From positions 1-26,382 of the forward strand of contig JBJEPW010000038.1 in the NCBI GenBank assembly GCA_051881435.1: a stretch of DNA of 26,382 nt, in the 5' to 3' direction. The translations under genes and the position numbers were made by a program. The notes beneath the pieces are model-generated. The model ran no database searches. It had not been told where the DNA came from and worked only from the letters and a program-made list of their open reading frames with translations. Every line of letters starts with the position of its first letter. The stretch's first letter is position 1. The DNA comes from Fimenecus sp051881435. GTDB lineage: Bacteria > Bacillota > Clostridia > Oscillospirales > Acutalibacteraceae. Below, piece by piece: positions 1 to 7,462 of this stretch.

Positions 1-10
1 CGTTCTTTTT

Positions 11-33
11 CCCCCGGTAGAACCGGGGGTTTT
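11..33 (+). terminator. Intrinsic terminator of an upstream plus-strand gene
   Basis: A 7-bp GC-rich stem (CCCCCGG/CCGGGGG) with a five-base loop is followed by TTTT on the plus strand. The complementary direction is followed by an A-rich run, so it works for plus-strand transcription only. The gene it serves lies to the left, outside the window. Confidence 0.75.
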
Positions 34-47
34 CATCTGTTGCATGA

Positions 48-83
48 CAAAAAAATCGGCAGGTAAAATCTTACCTGCCGATT
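48..83 (-). terminator. Intrinsic terminator of the DUF4474-like lipoprotein gene
   Basis: A perfect 13-bp inverted repeat (54-66 with 71-83, loop AATC) lies 16 bp after the stop codon of the minus-strand lipoprotein gene. Read on the minus strand it is followed by seven T residues, the classical form of a Rho-independent terminator. Confidence 0.85.
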
Positions 84-98
84 AACTTATAACTAATA

Positions 99-1088
99 TT
101 ATGCGTAATTCTGATATCCGGCCTTTACCCAAATAATTCTGAAAGTATTGCCGTTTCTTATGTAGAAATCGCTTCCCGTACTGTTTGTGCCTGTGTATTG
201 TTTAAATGCGTTAAGGTTGCCGTTTTTATCGGTAACGGCTTTAAGACCTTTTTCAATACCGTTTGCCATGGCGGTATCCTTTGCATTAAGCGTCATTTCC
301 ATTACGCAAACCTTGGGGTCGCAATAACCGAACTGGAAGCCCGTAAGCCACCAATGCTCTTGGAGCTTGCGCTCAAACGCGGGTGCTTTTCTGTTGAAAT
401 CGCCTACGGATTTATAGAATTTAAACTGCATTTCCAAAAGGTTTTCATCGGAAGCGCACTCATAGAAATCAGAGGAGGTATCGTTGGGGTCCTTTGTGTA
501 AACGCCCATCTCGCCGCCTGCAAGAACGCCGTACTGTCCTTTCCAGCACTGAATTCTCCAAAGCAAGCCCTGATAAACAAAATCAACCTTTATTGTGGTG
601 TATCTCATATTGGCATAAACTGCCGCCTCGTCATATGCGTCGCCGAAGCCGAAATGGCGCTGCCATGGATTAAGGGTTGAATAGAAAATACCCTGCTCCT
701 CATCATATTCATAGCCCAATGCTTTTACTGTTCTGATAACATCCTCGGTTGTGAGCTGAGTTGAAGAAGTGCTCTGGTTTCCGCCTGAGGTATTTCCGCC
801 CGATGTATTGCCGCCCGAAGTGTTTCCTCCCGTTGTGTTACCGCCGGTGGGAGTTTCGGAAGCAGAAGTTACATCGTCACCGGAAGATGGCTCGGTGCTC
901 TCGGGGTCATCAATAAGCAATTCATCAAAATCTATTAAATCGCCGGTGGTGTCGGGTCCCTCAACAGAATCAGGCTTTGTAACATCGGGAGTGTTTTCTC
1001 CGCCGCCCTTTGAGCAAGCGGCAAGGCAAGTGCACATCAAAACAACGGCAGTTATCCCCGCAATAATTCTCAAAATTCTTAATTTCAT
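99..1088 (-). CDS. Secreted lipoprotein with Gly/Asn/Thr linker and DUF4474-like domain
   Basis: A 329-residue lipoprotein. The N-terminus (MKLRILRIIAG...) is a lipoprotein signal ending in the lipobox LAAC, with the lipidated Cys at about residue 25, so it should be anchored on the outer face of the membrane. Residues 30-80 are acidic and Pro/Thr-rich. Residues 82-106 are five GGNTS-type repeats, a flexible spacer. Residues 115-329 form the globular part, with the segments NPWQRHFGFGDAYD and WRIQCWKGQYG, which I recall from the DUF4474 family of clostridial surface proteins; its function is unknown. The ATG at 1088 is chosen because GGAGGG sits 7 nt upstream; a TTG ten codons further out lacks a signal-like start. 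It has its own promoter and terminator and so is monocistronic. The family assignment is from memory of the motifs and is moderate; the lipoprotein call is strong. Confidence 0.88.
   Translation of the reverse strand: MKLRILRIIAGITAVVLMCTCLAACSKGGGENTPDVTKPDSVEGPDTTGDLIDFDELLIDDPESTEPSSGDDVTSASETPTGGNTTGGNTSGGNTSGGNTSGGNQSTSSTQLTTEDVIRTVKALGYEYDEEQGIFYSTLNPWQRHFGFGDAYDEAAVYANMRYTTIKVDFVYQGLLWRIQCWKGQYGVLAGGEMGVYTKDPNDTSSDFYECASDENLLEMQFKFYKSVGDFNRKAPAFERKLQEHWWLTGFQFGYCDPKVCVMEMTLNAKDTAMANGIEKGLKAVTDKNGNLNAFKQYTGTNSTGSDFYIRNGNTFRIIWVKAGYQNYA
771..845 (-). repeat. Five 15-bp tandem repeats encoding a GGNTS linker
   Basis: Five consecutive 15-bp units encode GGNTT, GGNTS, GGNTS, GGNTS and GGNQS, between the membrane-proximal acidic part and the globular domain of the lipoprotein. 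Units of 15 bp keep the frame, so copy number can change without breaking the gene. Confidence 0.85.
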
Positions 1089-1135
1089 CTTTTTCCCTCC
1101 AAGACATTCAAAAGACAAATCAACTTGTATATAAT

Positions 1136-1164
1136 ATTATGACACAATATCAACACAATGTCAA
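1136..1164 (-). promoter_or_regulatory. SigA-type promoter of the DUF4474-like lipoprotein gene
   Basis: On the minus strand a perfect -35 box TTGACA (1159-1164) is separated by exactly 17 bp from CATAAT (1136-1141), five of six matches to the -10 consensus. It lies about 48 bp upstream of the start codon, and a GGAGGG ribosome site follows at 1095-1100. Confidence 0.8.
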
Positions 1165-1302
1165 ATAAAAATACTTGTGCCCATACTCTATGCTTTATAT
1201 AATTTTATACCTGTTTATTTCCGCAAACGAGCAAAAACCGTGCATATTGCGCTGTATAACTATGGAAAATTTCATAATTTAATGATAAAATAAAAAAAGT
1301 TC

Positions 1303-1333
1303 TTGACTCTCCTTTTAGGGGATAGTTTAGTAT
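1303..1333 (+). promoter_or_regulatory. MerR-type promoter with operator in a 19-bp spacer
   Basis: TTGACT (1303-1308) and TAGTAT (1328-1333) are 19 bp apart, the over-long spacing typical of promoters activated by MerR-family proteins. An imperfect dyad, ACTCTCC (1306-1312) with GGATAGT (1320-1326; six of seven positions pair), fills the spacer. It lies 41 bp before the MerR-family start codon, so autoregulation is the simplest reading. Confidence 0.75.
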
Positions 1334-1373
1334 TTAAGTTGAGGAAAGCTGAATCTTAATCGGAGGCGATAAT

Positions 1374-2165
1374 ATGTTGAAAATCGGTGAGTTTTCAAAG
1401 CTCTCAATGCTTACGGTGAAAGCCCTGCGCTTTTACGAGAAAGAAGGTTTGCTTGTCCCTGCCGAAATTGATAAGTGGTCGGGCTACCGTTTCTACGAGA
1501 CAAATCAGTTAGAAACCGCGGCTGTGATAAAAGCCCTGCGCCAGCTTGATTTTTCGGTTGATGAAATTAAGGAGCACCTGAACGGCAAACCTCTTAAAGC
1601 AGTTCTTGCAGAGAAAGAGGCGGAGCTTAAACGCAGACAATCCGATATTTCCACACAGCTTTCCGTAATAAAATACTTATCGGAGGACAAAGAAATGAAG
1701 TATCAGGCAGTTATTAAAGAAATTCCCCAAACAATAGTTTACAGCGAGGAAAGGCTTTTGAAGGATTACAGCGAGGTCACTTCTCTCGTTCTTGACTCGG
1801 CAGAGGAATGTCTCAGACTTAATCCCGACATTGAATGTGCCAAGCCCGATTACTGTTTTTGCGAATACCTTGACAAAGAGTACAAGGAAAAAGATGTTAT
1901 GGCAAGATATTCACAAGCGGTTGTAAAAGCAGGAATTGAAAACGACAGAATTAAGTTCAGAACGCTCCCCGCCACAAAGGCTATCTGCATTTATCACAAA
2001 GGTGATTACAATCAATTGGGCGACGCATACGCATATATAATGAAATATGCAAAGGAAAACGGCTATAAAATCAGCGGTCTGCCCCGTGAATGTTATATCG
2101 ACGGCGTATGGAATAAAGATAACGCCGAGGATTGGCTGACGGAAATTCAGCTTCCCATTGAATGA
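1374..2165 (+). CDS. MerR-family regulator with GyrI-like effector domain
   Basis: A 263-residue transcription regulator. Residues 1-70 are a MerR winged helix-turn-helix (start MLKIGEFSKLSMLTVKALRF, then YEKEGLLVPAEIDKWSGYRFY), residues 75-110 a dimerisation helix, and residues 115-263 a GyrI/BmrR-like ligand-binding fold with LPATKAICIYHKGDY and an acidic, Trp-containing end (EDWLTEIQLP). The length fits BmrR/BltR-type multidrug-sensing activators. GGAGG lies 7 nt before the ATG. The promoter has the 19-bp spacer expected for this family. No efflux pump or other evident target is adjacent: the downstream gene is convergent across a bidirectional terminator and the upstream one is a divergent lipoprotein with an ordinary 17-bp promoter. 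The target may therefore be itself or a distant gene. The ligand is unknown. Confidence 0.92.
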   Translation: MLKIGEFSKLSMLTVKALRFYEKEGLLVPAEIDKWSGYRFYETNQLETAAVIKALRQLDFSVDEIKEHLNGKPLKAVLAEKEAELKRRQSDISTQLSVIKYLSEDKEMKYQAVIKEIPQTIVYSEERLLKDYSEVTSLVLDSAEECLRLNPDIECAKPDYCFCEYLDKEYKEKDVMARYSQAVVKAGIENDRIKFRTLPATKAICIYHKGDYNQLGDAYAYIMKYAKENGYKISGLPRECYIDGVWNKDNAEDWLTEIQLPIE

Positions 2166-2179
2166 TTTTACGAAAGAAG

Positions 2180-2225
2180 CCGCAAAAAATGCCCCCTCTT
2201 ATGAGGAGGCATAATTTTTTTGCGG
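2180..2225. terminator. Bidirectional terminator between convergent MerR gene and dockerin operon
   Basis: A long hairpin, CCGCAAAAAAT-GCC...CCTC / GAGG...GGC-AT-ATTTTTTTGCGG, has A-runs on its left arm and T-runs on its right, so it yields a U-rich 3' end in both directions. It lies 15 bp after the MerR stop and 9 bp beyond the stop of the giant minus-strand gene. Confidence 0.85.
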
Positions 2226-2233
2226 TTATTTAG

Positions 2234-5200
2234 TTAAACTACCGTTTTTTGTGCAAGCTCCATATAGCCGTGTAAGAAAAGATCAAGGGCAATGGCGTCG
2301 TAGGCGTCATAAGCACCGTCTCGGGTTATATCTGCCGCCGTAACAAACCATTGATTGTCAAGCTTCGCGTTTGCGTTTGCCGCGTCCTTCAGAATAGTGT
2401 AGTCCGTAGTATCGCAAAGTCCGTCGCCGTTTACATCACCGTAAAGAACAACCGTTACGGTTTTGACCGCCGCGTTTGTGGTGCGGTCGTAATAGGTAAT
2501 GGTTGCGCCCGTGCCCACAAGGTCGCTATCGGCAAGTGCATCACCGTTGATATTTTTAATTACCACATACATTTCTGCCGTGTTGAGCTCCGCTTTGCAG
2601 TCGGCAGCCGTATTGGCGCCCAAAACCAAGCCTTCGGCGTGCAAATCTTCTTCTACAATGACAATATGCTGTTCCGCGCCGCAAATTGTGCAAATTCCGT
2701 CAACAAAATTGTGGGGCGGAAGTTCTTCGCTTCCCGCAACATTTTCATATTTATATGCGGGCGTACCTGGAGCACCTACGCAACCGGGGTAATACGCATT
2801 GTAATATACCGTACCGTGGGTGTTGTCAAGCGTGGGATAATCGTCCGTGCCCAGCGTTTGATACCAGGCCTGTGTACCGTCGGTAACACCGTTATTCAAA
2901 AGGAAAGCGACCTCGCCCGACTCAAATTGTGCAGCGGTTTTTGCCGTTGCTGTTGCTCCGGACATACTTGCGCTGCCGAATCCAAGGCTGCAGGAAGTAT
3001 TAAGATAGTAGTTATTGTCCAGATTGTTCACGGTGTATTTCCTTGCCCAACCGATAACTGCTCCGCAGTAGGTTGAATTACCGCCGTTGCTTACACTGCC
3101 GTAATTACAGCAATTCTTAACCGTTGGGTCTAAGTTGTTTACATATCCGAGAATACCGCCGACGTAAGCACCGTCTTTTGATGCGTTCACGGTACCGAAG
3201 TTTGCGCAGTTGCTGATTCTTCCGCCGACATTTGTGTATCCGACCACACCGCCGATACAGTCATAAGAATTCTGAATATTCATATTCCCGTAATAAACGC
3301 ATTTATCAACAATTGTTTCTTCGTTTTCGATATAGCCTACAACACCGCCGACATGCTTTAACTCTACTGCGGTATTGGAAATGTTGACATATGAAGCTAC
3401 ATTTCTGACGGTAGCACCGTCGGCATAGCCGACAATTCCGCCAATCATATCGCCGGCAGCAGAAAGCGTAATCTCGCCTTTCAGCGTAAAGTTCATAACC
3501 GTACCGTACGCAGAGCCGAAAAGACCGACGTAATTGGTTGTAGAAGTGATTTTAAAGTTTGAAACTGAATGGCCCTGACCGTCGAAGGAACCGGCAAACG
3601 CCATAATCGGTTTCCATTCGCGGTTTTCAAGGTCAATATCCGCTGTGAGCACAGCCGAAGCACCCGTATTTTGTGCATCAAAATCAGCATGTGTGCTGTC
3701 GCCGTTTACAAGCGCCGCAAACCAGAAAAGATTACCGGCGTTCTTGATTTGATATACGCCGTCTGCAAGTTCTGCAGGCTCATACTCGCCGCAAATTGTG
3801 CACACGCCGTTAACAAAGCTGTGTGGCGGAATCGTATTACTGCCCGCAACATTTTCATATTTATATGTGGGCGTACCGGGTGCACCTACGCAACCGGGGT
3901 AATACACATTATAATATACCGTACCGTGGGTATTATCAAACGTCGGGCAACTGTCTGTACCCAGCGTTTGATACCATACCTGTGTGCCGTCTGTTACGCC
4001 GCCGCTTAAAAGATATGCGACCTCACCGCTTGTAAATTGTGTTGCGGTTTTTGCGGAAACATTTTCTTCTGTGCCTAAATTGCTTCTTCCTACGGAGTTT
4101 CCCTTATAATACTTGCTGTTATGATAGCAGTTGTTAACAGTACCGTAGTCGCTGGCTCCGCATATGCCGCCGACATCGGTAGGCGCACTGATTGAGGCTG
4201 AGCTGTAACAATTCATTATGGTTGCATAATAACTATAACCGGCTATACCGCCTGCACCATAGTCTGAGGCACTTATTGCACCTGTGTTATAACAATTGTT
4301 TATTTTACATGCACTGCCCGAATTTACGCCGGCAATACCGCCCACATTGGTGACACCGTTGACTGCGCTTGTATTATAGCAGTTTGATATTATGCCGCCA
4401 TTATTCTTTCCGCACACGCCGCCAACACCGTTTTTACCGTTAAAATATGAGCCGACAACGCCGACATTTTTAATTGTTCCGTCCGAACACCCGAACAAGC
4501 CCACATATTCTGCACTTGCATCGTTAAAGTACAAGCCTGTTATTTTGTGACCTTGACCGTCAAAAGTGCCCGCATACCTATTATCACTGTTACCGATAGG
4601 CGTCCATTCAAGATAATTGCCCATGTTCGCAATGGAATTTACGGTAATATCGTTTACAAGCACCGCGTTTGCAGAGGTGTTTTGCGGTGTACCGTCCGTC
4701 AGCGTACCGTTTACAAGGGCGGCAAACCAATAAAGGTTTGCATAGTTTTTGATTTGATATACGCCGTTTTTCAATTCGGGCGGTTCGTAACTTCCGCAGC
4801 CGGAGCACACGCCGTTTACATAATTATGCTTTTTCTCAATAACATTGATTATAATATCGTCCGTGCATGTGCCGCCGTTTTTGGTTAAAGATACGGTTAC
4901 GGTTTTACTGCCCACCGTTGACATATCTATATCGTCAATATCGGTTGTGAAGGTTGTAACCGTTTCAGAAAAGCCGTCGGAATAATATGCCGTTACGGTT
5001 ATATCTGTTGGCTTTACGGTTGTATCTAACAAATACTCCGCATTTACAATCGTAGCTTCGATTCTTTCGGGCGCAATTGCGACCTTTTCGTCCGTTTGAT
5101 TACATCCGGCATTTTTACACTGGTGCCAATGGCTTGTATCATCGCTGTGCCACGCTCCGCTGAAATCGTGGGACATAGCGGGAGTCAGAATTTCGCCGCA

Positions 5201-7423
5201 GACAGCACATACAATCGGTGTTGTGCAGTCGCCGTCTTCATCTTCTGACTCATGCGGCTTTTTTTCGTCTTTCACGGTACATCCCGCATTTTGGCACTCA
5301 TGCCAATGGTATGTACCGTCGCTCTGCCATTCGAAATCATGGGACATAGCAGGTGTTGCTATTTCACCGCAGAAAATGCAGTAAACCGGTGTTGTGCAGT
5401 CACCGTCATCTTTTTCGGGTGTATGATTTTTTTCAACGATATCACCGTTATTGATGAATGTGCCGTTGTTAATAACTGTGCCGTTATTGGTAAACCCATT
5501 GTTGTTAATAATCGTGCCGTTATTTGTAAGGGTTACGCCGTCAGGAACCGTAAGGGTTGCTCCGCTCGGAATAACCAATGTTTTTCCCTCGGGGACTGTA
5601 ATGTCGGCAGGAAGGGTTAAATCGCCGTAAACTTCAAGCGTTCCGTCTTCATTCACTTTAATTCCGGAGCTTGTGCCCATCCTGCCGTTGGTTGCGGTTA
5701 CCGCACCGCCCAACAGGATACAAATGCCTTCCGTCAACCACAAACCGCCGCCAATGTCCGAACCGAGGTTGTTGCCGTTCGCCGTAACAGTACCGCCGTT
5801 GATAATGACTGACCCACCGCCGCCTGTCGTGGCATAAGCACCGCCGCCGCCGATTCCGGCGCCGCCGCCTCTACCTGTTGCCGTAACAGTACCGCTGTTA
5901 ATAATAACTGTGCCGCAAGTATTTTGTCTTTCACCGCCGATACCGGCACCGTAATTTCCGCCCACCGCATTCAGTGAGCCATCGCCCTCAATAATCAGCG
6001 TTCTGCCCGCAACGACGCATATACCGGATACCTCAGATCCTGCCTTTATTGTATTTGTACCTTCAAGAATAAGTGTTACTTCACTGGAGTCATTAGCTCC
6101 GCCTATTGACATAGCGTAAGCAAAATTTGTACCGGAACGGTCAATCGTCAAATCTTGCGCCTTGATTTTTACCGGTATATCCGTGTTAACATGAAGTTCG
6201 TATGCTGTGGTGGAACCGGTTACCGTTAAAACCGTATTGGGGTCAACATTATCCATGGTTTGTCCGCTACCGTACGCAACCTTTATCATACCGGGATTGT
6301 TTTCATCCGATGTAATGGTTACTCTGCCTTTGCTGATATCAAATGTATATCTTATATCATCTCCGCAGCGGTCACATATGCCTGTTTCAGCAGAATAATT
6401 ATGTCCTAAAGCAGGTGCGTCAGGGTCACTTATGCTTTGTGTTGCATCACAAACAGAACATTTTTGAGTGATTTTACCGCTCGCGGTACAGGTTGCAGGT
6501 GTTCTGGCGGTTTCTACCCAAGTATGGCCCAAAGCAGGTGCGTCAGGGTCGCTTATGCTTTGTGTTGCATCACAAACAGAGCATTTTTGAGTGATTTTGC
6601 CGCTTGCAGTACAGGTTGCAGGTGTTCTGGCGGTTTCTACCCAAGTATGGCCCAAAGCAGGTGCGTCAGGGTCGCTTATGCTTTGTGTTGCATCACAAAC
6701 AGAGCATTTTTGAGTGATTTTGCCGCTTGCAGTACAGGTTGCAGGTGTTCTGCCGGTTTCTACCCAAGTATGACCTAATTTGGGAATCACAGTTACTAAC
6801 GTGTTGCGGCAAACGTTACAGGATTTAAATTTTAAGCCGTCTTCTGTGCATGTTGCAGGACCTTGGATTTCTTCACCCCAAACATGGTCGCAGAAGGTAA
6901 GGGCAAACTCGCTCATCTGCATAACCTCTGCACCTTGGTTTGCAGTGATTTCCAATTTATAGTACTGATATGCCGTCGTTTCTTTTTCAAATACATAACC
7001 GTATTTTGTGTAGTTAAAATCTTGCAAAGTATTATCGTCGGTAACGCTGTTAATCGGCACCCATGATGAACCACCGTCTGCCGTATAATCATTGCAGCCG
7101 TACAGCGTCCATGATTTGGGGTTTCTGCCATAGTTCTCATCATTATCGTTCGCGGTTGTAATATCGTAACCGCTGACAAATACGGGAGAGTCCGTTTTGA
7201 AAACTACATAGAGCTTTGCGCTCATGGACACGCACCATTTTGTAGTGACATCACCGTCGAACAGGTTTTCGTGACCTTCGCCGGAGAAGCCGCCGGAGCC
7301 TTCAAGTACAGTATATTGCACCGTCGTACCCGAGCCGTCTTCTTCCAATGACAACGCGGTTATGGGGAACATCGTTATCACGAGACATACCGCAAGGAGT
7401 ATGCTTAAAATTCGTTTTTTCAT
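2234..7423 (-). CDS. Giant secreted dockerin protein with F5/8C-like domain, CxxC repeats and GLUG repeats
   Basis: A 1729-residue extracellular protein. Residues 1-25 are a Sec signal peptide (MKKRILSILLAVCLVITMFP). Residues 36-178 resemble a discoidin (F5/8 type C) galactose-binding-like fold (NLFDGDVTTKW, YYKLEITAN). Residues 179-339 hold one degenerate and three nearly identical 41-residue CxxC repeats. Residues 360-600 are a Gly-rich beta-helix (GAGIGG, GTVTATG), then an Asn ladder (TNNGTIINN) to 660. Residues 667-780 are Cys/His-rich (CGEI, HWHEC). Residues 788-862 are a bacterial Ig-like domain. Two GLUG-bearing modules span about 866-1199 and 1200-1566, each ending in YPGCVGAPGTP. Residues 1660-1720 are a type I dockerin with two calcium loops (DVNGDGLCDTTD, DITRDGAYDAYD). 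GAGGTG precedes the ATG. It is the last gene of an operon, 39 bp after its paralogue. No catalytic domain was recognised; a structural or carbohydrate-binding role through cohesin docking is inferred. Confidence 0.92.
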   Translation of the reverse strand: MKKRILSILLAVCLVITMFPITALSLEEDGSGTTVQYTVLEGSGGFSGEGHENLFDGDVTTKWCVSMSAKLYVVFKTDSPVFVSGYDITTANDNDENYGRNPKSWTLYGCNDYTADGGSSWVPINSVTDDNTLQDFNYTKYGYVFEKETTAYQYYKLEITANQGAEVMQMSEFALTFCDHVWGEEIQGPATCTEDGLKFKSCNVCRNTLVTVIPKLGHTWVETGRTPATCTASGKITQKCSVCDATQSISDPDAPALGHTWVETARTPATCTASGKITQKCSVCDATQSISDPDAPALGHTWVETARTPATCTASGKITQKCSVCDATQSISDPDAPALGHNYSAETGICDRCGDDIRYTFDISKGRVTITSDENNPGMIKVAYGSGQTMDNVDPNTVLTVTGSTTAYELHVNTDIPVKIKAQDLTIDRSGTNFAYAMSIGGANDSSEVTLILEGTNTIKAGSEVSGICVVAGRTLIIEGDGSLNAVGGNYGAGIGGERQNTCGTVIINSGTVTATGRGGGAGIGGGGAYATTGGGGSVIINGGTVTANGNNLGSDIGGGLWLTEGICILLGGAVTATNGRMGTSSGIKVNEDGTLEVYGDLTLPADITVPEGKTLVIPSGATLTVPDGVTLTNNGTIINNNGFTNNGTVINNGTFINNGDIVEKNHTPEKDDGDCTTPVYCIFCGEIATPAMSHDFEWQSDGTYHWHECQNAGCTVKDEKKPHESEDEDGDCTTPIVCAVCGEILTPAMSHDFSGAWHSDDTSHWHQCKNAGCNQTDEKVAIAPERIEATIVNAEYLLDTTVKPTDITVTAYYSDGFSETVTTFTTDIDDIDMSTVGSKTVTVSLTKNGGTCTDDIIINVIEKKHNYVNGVCSGCGSYEPPELKNGVYQIKNYANLYWFAALVNGTLTDGTPQNTSANAVLVNDITVNSIANMGNYLEWTPIGNSDNRYAGTFDGQGHKITGLYFNDASAEYVGLFGCSDGTIKNVGVVGSYFNGKNGVGGVCGKNNGGIISNCYNTSAVNGVTNVGGIAGVNSGSACKINNCYNTGAISASDYGAGGIAGYSYYATIMNCYSSASISAPTDVGGICGASDYGTVNNCYHNSKYYKGNSVGRSNLGTEENVSAKTATQFTSGEVAYLLSGGVTDGTQVWYQTLGTDSCPTFDNTHGTVYYNVYYPGCVGAPGTPTYKYENVAGSNTIPPHSFVNGVCTICGEYEPAELADGVYQIKNAGNLFWFAALVNGDSTHADFDAQNTGASAVLTADIDLENREWKPIMAFAGSFDGQGHSVSNFKITSTTNYVGLFGSAYGTVMNFTLKGEITLSAAGDMIGGIVGYADGATVRNVASYVNISNTAVELKHVGGVVGYIENEETIVDKCVYYGNMNIQNSYDCIGGVVGYTNVGGRISNCANFGTVNASKDGAYVGGILGYVNNLDPTVKNCCNYGSVSNGGNSTYCGAVIGWARKYTVNNLDNNYYLNTSCSLGFGSASMSGATATAKTAAQFESGEVAFLLNNGVTDGTQAWYQTLGTDDYPTLDNTHGTVYYNAYYPGCVGAPGTPAYKYENVAGSEELPPHNFVDGICTICGAEQHIVIVEEDLHAEGLVLGANTAADCKAELNTAEMYVVIKNINGDALADSDLVGTGATITYYDRTTNAAVKTVTVVLYGDVNGDGLCDTTDYTILKDAANANAKLDNQWFVTAADITRDGAYDAYDAIALDLFLHGYMELAQKTVV
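6407..6775 (-). repeat. Three 123-bp tandem repeats (41-residue CxxC module)
   Basis: Three head-to-tail 123-bp units, nearly identical at the DNA level, encode 41 residues each, starting GHTWVET and containing PATC, KCSVC and SDPDAPAL. A fourth, degenerate unit precedes them in the protein. The near identity of the copies suggests recent expansion or ongoing homogenisation. Confidence 0.92.
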
Positions 7424-7453
7424 TTAACACACCTCATTCTTTCTTTGTGTTAA
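7424..7453 (-). promoter_or_regulatory. Inverted repeat around the ribosome site of the second giant gene
   Basis: On the minus strand TTAACACA (7446-7453) and TGTGTTAA (7424-7431) form a perfect 8-bp inverted repeat whose 14-base loop contains the GAGG ribosome site; the 3' arm ends directly before the ATG. It fills most of the 39-bp gap between the two giant genes. It could modulate translation or serve as a processing site. The stem is AT-rich and its function is inferred. Confidence 0.5.
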
Positions 7454-7462
7454 TTTATATTA

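Noticed and set aside
1141..1162. Near-palindrome GACAC...ATGTC upstream of the first lipoprotein as an operator
   Set aside because: The arms do not pair properly, and the sequence is explained by the TTGACA and spacer of the promoter.
2351..3076. 241-codon plus-strand frame opposite the dockerin end of the giant gene
   Set aside because: A homologous shadow appears at the same place opposite the paralogous gene (7475-8020), showing it follows the coding strand; no start signals.
6437..6778. Cys-rich repetitive plus-strand frame opposite the CxxC repeats
   Set aside because: It is the complement of the 123-bp repeat array; the minus-strand reading has signal peptide, domains and dockerin, this one has nothing upstream.
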